Shown: piece after piece, positions 46,696 to 57,910 of the stretch
Position numbering within the stretch: position 1 is the first letter of the stretch
Layout of the letters: each line of letters opens with the position of its first letter
Assembly: GCA_964019135.1 (NCBI GenBank)
Contig: OZ025252.1
Span: 4,790,823-4,854,822 of the forward strand
Length of the DNA stretch: 64,000 nucleotides
Source of the DNA: Arenicola marina
Taxonomy: Eukaryota > Annelida > Polychaeta > Arenicolidae
Direction: 5' to 3'
Position numbers and translations under genes: made by a program
The notes under the pieces: model-generated
Database searches by the model: none
Told to the model about the DNA's origin: nothing
The model's input: only the letters and a program-made list of their open reading frames with translations

Positions 46696-47377
46696 CAAAA
46701 CAAAAGCTGCAAATCTATCGTCTTTCGATGACGGACGGGTGCCAACCATGGAAATAATGAAAGCTGAATGGTTCTATTTGTATAGACTATATATTATACT
46801 TTCAGTCCTCTAATTGTAAATCAAAGGACGGGATTCTCAGCTGAAAGTTAACTAACTGGGCCCTGAAGTATCCTGAGATAACTATTTGATTGGTGTGTGC
46901 TGGCCCACTTACCCACAGCGCTCCGGAACTGCCGGATTTCCTTCTTAATTACTCCACATTATGTTGACACGCTTGTTATTGATAATACTACCCTACCTAC
47001 CGGTAAATCCACTGCCCATAAACTGATGGATGCCGGCATTTTGCAGACCTCCATGCGCCATAAAAGCCAGATACCTGGACTATGACCTCCTTGCCACAGC
47101 CCGGTAACCTCTTCCCCCGGGGCCATCCATTTGCGAAACCTCGAATTCGGCGGTTTATAGAGCAATACAATTGATCATGCCATCATAAGTATGCTCGCCT
47201 TGCACGACACCGCAACTTAGCCATCGCAAGTTAGACTACAGTAGCAAGTCTAATGCCACCGAAAATGACAGGGAAGCAGTTCCCGGTCTGAGTGGATATA
47301 ATCTGACGGGGTCTGGATACGCGGGGAGCGGGGAGGCACTTTGTACAGCGAAAACATACTTGCCAGGGACGGCTAGT

Positions 47378-47503
47378 CGGGGTGTCAGTTAAAATTTCCC
47401 TGTAACACCACGTGACTGCCGGGGTGTCAGTTAAAATCTCCCTGTAACACCACGTGACTGCCGGGGTGCCGGTTTAAATCTCCCCCTGAACCCCCCGTGA
47501 CTG
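47378..47503. repeat. 42-bp repeat, three copies
   Basis: Copies start at 47378, 47420 and 47462, each with CGGGGTGTCAGTTAAAAT then CACCACGTGACTGC. The third copy is diverged. Confidence 0.85.
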
Positions 47504-47599
47504 GCATCGCCTGATTGATGTTTCGCTTTCAAAGCCTGCGTATAACAACTCTAGGCCATAGGTTTGACAATTTACATATCACACAAATTAGAGCTTTTC

Positions 47600-47905
47600 C
47601 ATATTTATATCTCATTCAAATTCCATCTTTACCATATTTACATATCACGCAAAGTAGAGTTTCACTGCACTACCGTACAAACTAGAGCTTCACTGGACTA
47701 TCATACAAACTAGAGATTTACCAAGCTATCGTAAAACTAGTGCTTTACCAAGCTATGATACAAACTAGAACTAATTATCACGCATACTATAGCTTCACCA
47801 AACTATCATACAATAAGAGCTTTACCAAACTATCGCACAAACCTGAGCTTCACCTAACTATCATACAAACTAGAGATACACCAAACTATCATACAAATTA
47901 AAGCT
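47600..47905. repeat. Degenerate ~30-bp repeat just upstream of the PLD exon
   Basis: About nine loose copies of CTATCATACAAACTAGAGCT and TTACCAAA. They are well diverged, so older than the nearby arrays. The repeat ends about 100 bp before the coding exon at 48013. Confidence 0.75.
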
Positions 47906-48012
47906 CCACCCAATTTCGTTTCTAAGAGAGTTTTTTTTATAGAATTATAAACCATTAAATGCATTACACTGTCAGGTGGTATGTATACATTGGTCTTTGT
48001 CGTCGCTTCCAG

Positions 48013-48278
48013 CTGGGGAAGACGTTGCTGGGCCGCGGCCGAGCCATGAGCCAGTGCTCGGGTCTGTCGAGCCAATGCGACGTGCAGGTCATCATCACTG
48101 AGACGGAGAGCGAAGACGTGGACAAGACGGCCTACCAGCGGCCCGCCTACGTGGCCGTGGCCCTCATCCTCGCCATGACAACCGTGTCCGTCTTCTTTCC
48201 CATGGTCCTCACCGCCTGCGGCCTGACCGAGAACATCTACAGTCGCCCGCCGCCCGCGCCCTGCACGGACCCCTGTCG
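48013..48278 (+). CDS. PLD3/4-like exon a: cytoplasmic tail, membrane anchor, APCTDPC motif
   Basis: It follows a strong acceptor TTTGTCGTCGCTTCCAG. The frame is open from CTG at 48013, and the first ATG in it is at 48046 (MSQCSGLSSQCDVQV), so translation may start here or in an earlier exon. The hydrophobic run AYVAVALILAMTTVSVFF is the membrane anchor. It ends RPPPAPCTDPC plus two bases of an Arg codon, with donor GTGAGT. The last 35 nt plus the donor seed the array downstream. Confidence 0.88.
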
Positions 48279-51200
48279 GTGAGTGTGTGACCCCCCCACT
48301 GGCACGCCCGCCGCCCGCGCCCTGCACGGACCCCTGTCGGTGAGTGTGTGACCCCCCAACTGGCCGCCCGCCGCCCGCCGCCCGCCGCCCGCGCCCTGCA
48401 CGGACCCCTGTCGGTGAGTGTGTGACCCCCCCACTGGCCGCCCGCCGCCCGCCGCCCGCGCCCTGCACGGACCCCTGTCGGTGAGTGTGTGACCCCCCCA
48501 CTGGCACGCCCGCCGCCCGCCGCCCGCGCCCTGCACGGACCCCTGTCGGTGAGTGTGTGACCCCCCCCCCCACTGGCCGCCCGCCGCCCGCGCCCTGCAC
48601 GGACCCCTGTCGGTGAGTGTGCGACCCCCCCCACTGGCCGCCCGCCGCCCGCGCCCTGCACGGACCCCTGTCGGTGAGTGTGTGACCCCCCCACTGGCCG
48701 CCCGCCGCCCGCGCCCTGCACGGACCCCTGTCGGTGAGTGTGTGACCCCCCCACTGGCCGGCCGCCGCCCGCGCCCTGCACGGACCCCTGTCGGTGAGTG
48801 TGTGACCCCCCCACTGGCACGCCCGCCGCCCGCCGCCCGCGCCCTGCACGGACCCCTGTCGGTGAGTGTGTGACCCCCCCACTGGCCGCCCGCCGCCCGC
48901 GCCCTGCACGGACCCCTGTCGGTGACTGTGTGACCCCCCCACTGGCCGCCCGCCGCCCGCGCCCTGCACGGACCCCTGTCGGTGAGTGTGTGACCCCCCC
49001 ACTGGCCGGCCGCCGCCCGCCGCCCGCGCCCTGCACGGACCCCTGTCGGTGAGTGTGTGACCCCCCCCACTGGCCGGCCGCCGCCCGCCGCCCGCGCCCT
49101 GCACGGACCCCTGTCGGTGAGTGTGTGACCCCCCCACTGGCACGCCCGCCGCCCGCCGCCCGCCGCCCGCCGCCCGCCGCCCGCGCCCTGCACGGACCCC
49201 TGTCGGCGAGTGTGTGACCCCCCCCACTGGCACGCCCGCCGCCCGCCGCCCGCGCCCTGCACGGACCCCTGTCGGTGAGTGTGTGACCCCCCTACTGGCC
49301 GCCCGCCGCCCGCCGCCCGCGCCCTGCACGGACCCCTGTCGGTGAGTGTGTGACCCCCCCACTGGCCGCCCGCCGCCCGCGCCCTGCACGGACCCCTGTC
49401 GGTGAGTGTGTGACCCCCCCCACTGGCCGGCCGCCGCCCGCCGCCCCGCGCCCTGCACGGACCCCTGTCGGTGAGTGTGTGACCCCCCCACTGGCACGCC
49501 CGCCGCCCGCCGCCCGCCGCCCGCGCCCTGCACGGACCCCTGTCGGTGAGTGTGTGACCCCCCCACTGGCACGCCCGCCGCCCGCCGCCCGCCGCCCGCG
49601 CCCTGCACGGACCCCTGTCGGTGAGTGTGTGACCCCCCCACTGGCCGCCCGCCGCCCGCCGCCCGCGCCCTGCAAGGACCCCTGTCGGCGAGTGTGTGAC
49701 CCCCCCACTGGCCGCCCGCCGCCCGCGCCCTGCACAGACCCCTGTCGGTGAGTGTGTGACCCCCCCCCCACTGGCCGCCCGCACCCTGCACGGACCCCTG
49801 TCGGTGAGTGTGTGACCCCCCCCCCCACTAGCCGCCCGCCGCCCGCGCCCTGCACGGACCCCTGTCGGTGAGTGTGTGACCCCCCCCACTTACTGCCCGC
49901 CCCCTGCCCGACCACCACCCCCCGCCCCCGCCCCCCGCGCCGTGCACGGACCCCTGTCGGTGAGTGTGTGGGAGGGTGACCCCCACTCCCCTTACTGTTC
50001 CACCCCCGCGCCCTGCACGGTGTGTGTGACCCCCCCCCCCCCCACTAGCCGCCCGCCGCCCGCGCCCTGCACGGACCCCTGTCGGTGAGTGTGTGACCCC
50101 CCCCACTTACTGCCCGCCCCCTGCCCGACCACCACCCCCCGCCCCCGCCCCCCGCGCCGTGCACGGACCCCTGTCGGTGAGTGTGTGGGAGGGTGAGCCC
50201 CACTCCCCTTACTGTTCCACCCCCGCGCCCTGCACGGTGTGTGTGACCCATCCCCCCCCCCACTTCCTACACACCGCGCCCTGCACGGAGCCCTGTCGGT
50301 GAGTGTGTGGGAGAGAGTGTGACCCGCCTCGCTGCCCCACCCCCCCGCTCCCTGCACGTACCATATACAGTGACTGTCCTGTACCATACATAGTGACTGT
50401 CTTGTACCATACACGGTGACTGTCTTGTACCATACACAGTGACTGTCCTGTACCATACACAGTGACTGTCCTGTACCATACACAGTGACTGTCCTGTACC
50501 ATACACAGTGACTGTCCTGTACCATACACAGTGACTGTCCTGTACCATACACAGTGACTGTCCTGTACCATACACAGTGACTGTCCTGTACCATACATAG
50601 TGACTGTCCTGTACCATACATAGTGACTGCCCTGTACCACACACAGTGACTGCCCTGTACCATACACAGTGACTGTCCTGTACCATACACAGTAACTGTC
50701 CTGTACCATACACAGTAACTGTCCTGTACCATACACAGTGACTGTCCTGTACCATACACAGTGACTGTCCTGTTCCATACACAGTGACTGTCCTCTACCA
50801 TCCATAGTGACTGTCCTGTACCATACACACTGACTGTCCTGTACCATACATAGTGACTGTCCTGTACAATACGTAGTGACTGTCCTGTTCCATACACACT
50901 GACTGCCCTGTACCATACATAGTGACTGCCCTGTACAATACGTAGTGACTGTCCTGTTCCATACACAGTGACTGTCCTCTACCATCCATAGTGACTGTCC
51001 TGTACCATACACACTGACTGCCCTGTACCATGCACACTGACTGCCCTGTACCATACACAGTGACTGTCCTGTACCATACACAGTAACTGTCCTGTACCAT
51101 ACACAGTGACTGTCCTGTACCATACACAGTGAGTGTCCTGTACCATACATAGTGACTGCCTTGCACCATACACAGTAACTGTCCTGTACCATACACAGTG

Positions 51201-54200
51201 ACTGTCCTGTACCATACACAGTGAGTGTCCTGTACCATACATAGTGACTGTCCTGTACCATACACACTGACTGTCCTGTACCATACGTAGTGACTGCCCT
51301 GTACTATACACACTGACTGTCCTGTACCATTCACAGTGACTGCCCTGTACCATAATTAGCGACTATCCTGTACCATAAATGGTGACGGTGCTCTACCATT
51401 CACAGTGACTATACTGCTCCGTAAGCTCCTCTGTGATATCCAGTGGAGCCCTAACGATGCCCTCTAGTGTTAAGCTCGGAGATTGATTCCCCTCACAGCG
51501 CCACCCAGCGGCTGGCTGGCTAATGCTCATAACTCACAAAATCACGGATGATCTGTCGACCACGTGGTAGATGGACAGTCACCGGACTGCATTTTTTTGG
51601 ACCAGTTTTTTTTCAGCTGCCGGATTCCGTCAGACATAACATTTACGATACCTCTTAGCCCTGTGGCTCTGAACAAAAACCTGGAGCGGGGCACTGCGTG
51701 ATGGCAGCAATGCGTTTGAGAAATAAATCAAGGCAGTCCGTGGACAGAAAACGTACTCGACGAGAGGGGCCGGTCCATTACTGAACAGTTGCCGCGCCAA
51801 TCTCACCGGTCACCGCCACTAACCAGACGGCTTCCCGAGCCGCTCTTCGGGGCTACCCCGTCACCATAGAGACGGTCACGTGATGCGACAAAAATGAAAT
51901 TCCTTTTTTGGGCAACTGATCTTGAGATATAGGTGGGGTCAACTTATTTTTATTATGAGGCGTAATTTTTGGTTATCTTTTAAAATAAATCCCAGTTGTT
52001 CAGTTCGGAGAAAAGAAATATGGGTGTGGGTAGAAGCAAACAGTGCATACATTTTGTTTGTGTGCAAAATATAGCATTTCATTTTCGTTTGGCGACGAGA
52101 TAGTCTTTATAGATTTATACGCGTAAATAGTTGCGTACACTTTACTTGTGGGGTATATAAAAAAATGATCAACTAATTTATTTGTTGGTGTTTTGGGGCG
52201 CGTTTGTGCACATGGCGCAATAAAATGAAGGTCCAGCGTCACACATCTTGTTAATGTCGACAGCCTGGAGCCGTTTCTATCAATCCCTTTTCCCGCCAGC
52301 CTAAGCCGCAACAGGTTCTCTGGTTGCTGCGGGCCTCCAAGCCCCGCATTACAATGGCGTCAGACTTCTCGTCAGTGCAGCCGCCATTTTTTTTTTTTTT
52401 TTTTGCTGGGGGCGGCTGGAAATTCGAGTCCCTTTGAGTCCGTTTTTAGGTCACTTGTTAATCAGTGGCTGCATAAAGTTGAGGCCCTTTAGGGTGGCTT
52501 TAGTCCCGACTATGGGGAACCGTAAATAGCGAGGAACCCAGCCACCTGGCCCAACTACAGCCACCCTCGCAAACCAAGTCACCGTATCCCCCTATCCCCA
52601 GCCACCATACATCACCCCCGCCCCCACCCCCACCACCCCCACCCCCACCCGCCATACATCACCCTCACCCCCACGACCCCCATCCCCACCCATCATACAT
52701 CCCCCTCCCCCCCCACCCGCACCCCCACCCCCATACCCCCACCCACCATACATCACTCCCAACCCATTCCTTTGTCTCTGTCTCTCCCTGTTATTTCTGC
52801 ACATCTACGCTTCTTACTCACTTACATTGCCCCCCCCCCCCACCCCTTGCCAGCGCCGGTCCGCTTCGTTAATTGTTCTCCCCAGCTACGGTGACCCATG
52901 CATACAAGACGACTGAGTAATATACTATTTTACCTCCATCTCTCTCTTTTCTCTCTCGATCTGTCCATTTATGTCCGCATATAAAGATTGGTACAGTCTC
53001 CTATGTAAGCATTAATGCATGGTTTCGGGTGAGTGATGGGAGTTCCTTTACGGCTTGTTACTCGCCGAGGAAACATATAACAGTCGACAGAGCGCTCGTC
53101 ACAACCGGACGAACCGCCACAGGTCACTCACCAGAGGTCACTGCGGATGTGTAGTAACGCTGGGTCGTCTGTTTTTACTGGGGGTTATTACTGGGGTGGT
53201 GGTGCGGCTGGATGGTTTAAGTATTATACCTGGGAGGTTTGAGGATTATTTCGCGGGCGTGGTGTGTCAAAGGTTTAAGTATTACTCCGCAGGCTGGTGC
53301 GGCTGGAAGGTTTAAGTATTACTCCGCGGGCGTGGTGCCGCTGGAAGGTTTAAGTATTACTCCGCTGGCGCGGTGCGGCTGAAAGATTTGAGTATTACCC
53401 GCGGGCACGGTGTGGCTGGAAGGTTTGAGTATTACTCCGCGGGCGTGGTGTGGCTGGAAGGTTTGAGTATATCTCCGCGGGGGTGGTGCGGCTGGAAGGT
53501 TTGAGTATTATTCCGCGGGCGTGGTGCCGCTGGAAGGTTTGAGTATTACCCGCGGGCGTGGTGTGGCTGGAAGGTTTGAGTATTACTCCGCGGGCGGGGT
53601 GCGGCTGGAAGGTTTAAGTATTACTCCGCGGGCGTGGTGTGTCTGGGAGGTCTGAGTATTACTTTTTATCCCTCGGATTAATAGTGTGTTGTCGTTACGT
53701 ATGAGCTTAAGTCCCCAGCGGCTCGTACCTTTCATTGCGGCTTTATAATTCGTGTCGTCGGGCTCGGCCCTCGTGAGACCGCTCCATCTCTATACCGTGG
53801 GGACATAGTTCACCGCTGCTGGCTGTTCATGATGTATGAGGTCGGGGCTTTTACGCCGTGCGCCTGTGTAGAATCCGGCTGAGTTGTCTCGATACGTCGA
53901 ATTGCTAAAGTTACTCTGTAGAGGGATCAACGGGAAATAGATAATACAGTTTTCCCCATCGCTTTTTTTTTCTCTTCCCTTTCTCCCACAAAACTGATTT
54001 ACGGATCAAATTACAGATGTGACACTTCATCTCGTGGGAACAATTACTGGACAAGTCACGTGTTTAGTCGCGGCGGCAATGGTGTCGAGGATAAAACCGC
54101 AAAACGGTTAGATTGCCGCAAAACGTCGAGTATACTGACATGTCGCCCCGCACCTATGCAGGGCATCTACGGACCGAGGCTGTTTGCTGGGGGGAGGGGG

Positions 54201-54660
54201 GAGTGGGGGTAGAGGGAACTTTGAGTGACGTCAATCATATCGGTTTTGTAAGACTGATTGGGTTACTCACTGAGTAAAATATCGAAACCCCATTGGAAAG
54301 TGTTCTTTATTTGAACTGAAATACAAATGCAAATATCCGTATTTTGTATTTTAGGATCGCCTTAGTGGAGAGCACGTTAATCATTGCGTTAAATATCAAA
54401 ACCCACAACAAAGATTGAAAAGTGTTCTGTAATTGAATTAATATACAATTGGAAACAACCGTGGTATTTTGTATTTTAGGATCACCTTGGTGGAGAGCAT
54501 TCCGGAGAACTTGACCTTTGCCCCCGGGTCGCCCGTCCACCTGTCCACCTACGAGGGATGGCTCAACCTGCTGGAGGCAGCCAACAAGACCGTGGACATT
54601 GCCTCTTTCTACTGGACTCTCCGGGGATCCGACTTCTACAAGGACCCGTCAGACTGGCAG
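48013..54660 (+). CDS. PLD3/PLD4-like phospholipase D family protein, 5' part (two exons seen)
   Basis: PLD3 and PLD4 are type II membrane proteins of the endolysosome, and in vertebrates act as 5' exonucleases on single-stranded nucleic acid. Exon a (48013-48278) and exon b (54480-54660) join in phase 2 to give APCTDPCR-ITLVESIPENLTF, then DIASFYWTL, as in the family (APCxDPC...LVESIPE...LDIASFYWTL). From the ATG at 48046 there is a short cytoplasmic tail, one membrane segment (about residues 34-59) and the start of the luminal domain with two N-glycosylation sequons (NLT, NKT). The two HKD catalytic motifs should lie further right and are not in the window as far as I can see. I cannot tell PLD3 from PLD4. 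Confidence 0.88.
48244..50330 (+). repeat. Exon-derived minisatellite carrying PLD exon 3' end and splice donor, about 29 copies
   Basis: Each unit repeats the exon end (CGCCCGCGCCCTGCACGG, then ACCCCTGTCG, encoding APCTDPC) followed by GTGAGTGTGTGACCCCCC and ACTGGC. Unit length varies from about 58 to over 90 bp through expansion of CGCCCGC. By eye about 29 copies keep CCCTGTCGG, and nearly all keep GGTGAGT (exceptions near 48921, 49205 and 49687). A 217-bp higher-order block is doubled at about 49870-50086 and 50087-50303. Only the first copy joins the real exon. Read-through hits TGA at once. Confidence 0.95.
50356..51415. repeat. 23-bp tandem array, about 45 units
   Basis: The unit is TGTACCATACACAGTGACTG plus TCC, 23 bp, with frequent variants (ACATAG, ACACTG, GACTGC). 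Three units make 69 bp, so long open frames on the minus strand cycle through three reading phases. This is expected from the repeat and not evidence of a gene. It lies in the PLD intron directly after the exon-derived array. Confidence 0.95.
51416..53195. other. PLD intron, no further features apart from CCACCCCC-rich DNA
   Basis: 52560-52760 is a degenerate CCACCCCCACC / CCATACATCACCC repeat. A poly-T tract lies at 52388-52405. Nothing else recognised. Confidence 0.55.
53196..53662. repeat. 37-38 bp tandem array, about 12 units
   Basis: The unit has GCTGGAAGGTTTGAGTATTA then CTCCGCGGGCGTGGTG. Unit starts at 53302, 53340, 53378 and 53415 show the 37-38 bp spacing. It lies within the PLD intron. 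Confidence 0.92.
54266..54505 (+). repeat. ~125-bp tandem duplication of the PLD exon b acceptor and exon start
   Basis: Two copies each contain TAAATATC, AGTGTTCT and TTTTGTATTTTAG, followed by GATCRCCTTRGTGGAGAGCA. The AG at 54353-54354 and that at 54478-54479 are 125 bp apart. The upstream copy includes 20 nt of exon sequence and then runs into intron sequence. Only the second copy continues as the coding exon. Confidence 0.92.
54480..54660 (+). CDS. PLD3/4-like exon b: start of luminal domain
   Basis: The acceptor is TTTTGTATTTTAG and the donor GTAGGT. It supplies the last base of the split Arg codon and 60 more codons: ITLVESIPENLTFAPG, YEGWLNLLEAANKTVDIASF and YWTLRGSDF, ending SDWQ. 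This is the strongly conserved start of the first phospholipase D half-domain. Confidence 0.93.
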
Positions 54661-57261
54661 GTAGGTGACCGCGTGGCCTTCGTCCTTGACGTGTCCTCCA
54701 GACCCGCGTCCCCACCTCATTGCTATGCATTGGTTTGAGGAGTCACGGCTTCGGGTCGTGCAGTATGCGCCCGGAGCACGTGTTCGCCGCCGCTCTGCCC
54801 TCTGGCACTTGCTCATCGCGGGTGGGAAGAGAGCTGAACGCGATAGTATATTTATATTTGTCGGATGACAGGGCGAGAGTGCCGTACGCCTCATACAATC
54901 GTGTGTGGAAAGGAGCACCAATTCGAGTTCGTTTGTTATGACCGGTTTTCATGGTCCGCGTTCATTCATGGAAAGTGTATTTGATGACGGCTGCTGTCCG
55001 GTGCGCTGTTTATCACGGGTGACATTAAATTTGAGCTGGTGTTTCCCTTCTCCGTGCCGTCAGCGTGGAGAAGGTGTTAAATCAACCATAATGTCGACCA
55101 TATCTATCAGTCATGTGCCTTGTGTTGCCTGTTCGGCTGTCTTCTACATTAATCAGTCTTTGTTAGTGCCAACTTAACATGGCCTCTTTTTCTCGTACTT
55201 TTTCATGTGGCTACTTCATTTATCAGCACCAATTTCATTTTATGCCTCTGATTTCCCTCAATGGGGAACCCGGCATTTAGGGGGGGTGTCGGCGTACCAA
55301 GCTGAATGCGCCGTAACTCTTGAGCATGCCACTTGGTGGCGCGTAGCGTTCCATCAACGCCCGAAACAAACAGCGCGCGTCACTGTAACAACCATTCTCA
55401 TGCCCCGGGGAAATGTTTTCCCAAGTTTAAAGTCGGGCTTTTACGCGCTTCAATAAAGCTCTTTAACTTTGTCGATGCGTCATAAAGGTGCTGCCTTGTT
55501 CATCTCTTCGTTAGTGCCGTCGTTATTTTTTTAGGATTCGGGGTTTTTTTCCCTCTTATAACCAGCTTGTCTTGTCTTGAGCCTGAACGACATTGTCCTG
55601 GGGAGAAGTCTGAGTGTTTTTGGTGGGCTTTTTTCCCCACTCCACGTGACGTCACATAAATACTCTCCATGGGAAGGATTTGTGTCCGCTCAAGCACAGT
55701 GGACATAGCGACCATTAGCGTCTCGTTGTAAAGGATCTGATCAGCCTTCTCGGAGCTCGACTGCTGCCAAGCCCAAAATGGCGGCTTACGACTTGAGAAA
55801 AGAACAAAAATCGTGCAGCCCAGTCTGGTTGGTTGCTTGGTTGGTGCACGATGTTCAGTATCCACTCGACCTGACGCTGGGCTCTCATTTAATCGCCTTA
55901 TCTTGACTACGGCACACAGACACTTCCGGGGGCGGCCAGGTACAAGTTTTACCGCGATCTCCTTTTTGTGGCCATTCACAAGGGTTTTTGAACCCCATTA
56001 TCCCAGGATTTTGTCCAGCGTCGACTGCCGGACTCGTGATGATACCTGGGCCTGCGGGCTCAAGTCGAACCCCCGTGAGTGGGAGGCGTGGGGGAGGAGA
56101 GAGAGGGGAGGCGGGGGGGGGGGGGGGGCGTTGATATCCACCCGCGAAGCGAATTCCACAACTTGGAAATGTTGCGGGAAATGTTGCCTTCTTTTATTGA
56201 CGTTTTCATAAATTGGTGAACGTAATGATTTTCATGTCGTGGTTTTCGGGATCATGTTGAAGTTGGGTGCCTGTCAGCTTAACGTCAGTCACGGGGACGG
56301 CGGCTGCCTCGTGTTTCCGGCTGCATGGTCACGTGCGTCGTTACCCGTTGGCGCGTAAGCTCAGGTGGCCACGTGGGTAATGATGTCATGTCACGTGGGC
56401 GGTGTTGTTTTTTCTGGCTTTAATGAAGGCAGAGTATCCCATCCCAAGTATATTTGGCATGAAAACGATTAACTTTTTACGATTACTGTTTTGGGTATTT
56501 CGTTTTTGTTTTGTTATATAGCATGTAGGAGGCGCCTCCTTTGTGCTGGAGCGTCGTTATGCTGGTGATTATGGCCTTTGTGATATTTAAACTTTTGGTC
56601 CGGCTAAGCCCATTTGTTCTTAAAGATGGCTTAAAATACCGATGTATCCACCCAAGTATCCATGTTTAGCATATTGCCCACTTGTGATAATGGCGGGCAC
56701 TTCCCCATATGGTAAACTGCCATGTTGTATGAAGCTGTATGGCTTCTCCTCGCTGGGTGTTCCTCGAGATGAATCTACAGAGCTTCTCTGGCAATGCCAG
56801 TCACGCCTGAGCGAAAAGACGGCTTCCGATGGGCTTGTGTAAACCCCTGTCTGTCTGTCTGTCTGTTTGTCCCTCGCTGAGATGGCCACGTGGTCCCGGT
56901 CGGTGTGGACGAGAGCTCCACGAGAAGGGCGCGACCTTCACCTTCCTTACGATTCCCAACAGGCTTCAGCAATTAGTTGAACTACGCGGGGCGAATTGAA
57001 ACTGCCAGGGAAGGGCTAGACCTTTCGTTGTCACGGCAATGATGCATGGCCGTTTGGGGATGGAGAGACTAGAGAGGGCTGGCTGCGCGTGTATTGCCGA
57101 TGTTTGGGAGGGGTGGGAGGCGGAGAGGGCTGGGGGTAGGGGGGGGGGGGTTAGGTCGACTGGGGCCTCATGATGTTGTCGGCAGTGGGAATATAGATGA
57201 TTTTGTGATGCGTTGTCGGGGAAAAGAATTCCGTCGGGTAATGATTTAAAGGTCGCCAAAT
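54661..57261. other. Probable PLD intron, nothing further recognised
   Basis: I searched the plus strand for the next PLD exon (GEEVLxxL..., HTKxW) and found none. Poly-G runs lie near 56112 and 57140. CCACTTGGTGGCGC at about 55330 resembles a CTCF-type site by eye. Confidence 0.5.
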
Positions 57262-57910
57262 CGCGGAAGGTCCGCTTTCTAATGCCGCAAGGTGAAGGTC
57301 ACAAGCTTGTAAGATCGGGTATGTGACGCGGGTAGTAAAGGAGTTACCTTGGTTACGATATATAAACCGCCACTTGTGATACATCTTTTGTGAAGAAGGC
57401 TGAAACTGACATTGTGAACAACAGCGAAGGTTGCGCTTGGGTCAGGGCGGGGAGTGGGGGTTGGGGAGTGGGGGTTGGGGGCAAGCGGAATGATCCGCTA
57501 TGTTCTACCTGACCTTTGACCCACATCTTCCACACTAAGCGACGCAGGCCAGGCGGGTCACGTGGTAGAGCTGTGGGCTTAGGGCTGTGATTAGCCAGCT
57601 GGGTCCTTACCGCCGGCGGTACCCGTATGTACCCATGGGCACCCCTCCAGCCGGCCCCCGTCGGGGTTGTGGTTGTGTGGATAGATTATTGCTTCGGCGA
57701 AACGACCTTAATTTAGGGCATGACGCAAAGGAGCAAAACGCTTCGCATATTAGAAATTGTGTTATTCAATTTACATGGTTTTAGATACATCTGGAACGAT
57801 GTTTCATGCCTGCGGGTGAAGATAACGGTACAGTTGCTTGCACTGAAGTGTAGAACGAAAATAAATGCAAAATCTCAGTCAAAATTATATCGATCTTTCA
57901 TTTACGTGTT
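57262..57910 (+). repeat. Left copy of ~648-bp direct repeat flanking a LINE
   Basis: It begins TCGCGGAAGGTC and ends CATTTACGTGTTG. About 96-97% identical by eye to 60159-60807, with small indels (the GGGGTTG run and AATTTAGG). It contains a 15-bp GGTTGGGG-rich patch but no recognised gene. Confidence 0.92.

Noticed and set aside
47854-49918. Open frames of 645 and 550 residues on the minus strand
   Set aside because: They are the reverse of the GC-rich PLD exon-derived array and show only repeat-derived RGRRAA/HTLTDRG patterns.
49992-51353. Tyr/Val-rich open frames on the minus strand (up to 352 residues)
   Set aside because: They come from the 23-bp array, where three units make 69 bp and cycle through all phases.
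55060-55180. Next PLD exon beginning after CCGTGCCGTCAG
   Set aside because: The frame starts RGEGVK but then has none of the expected family residues.
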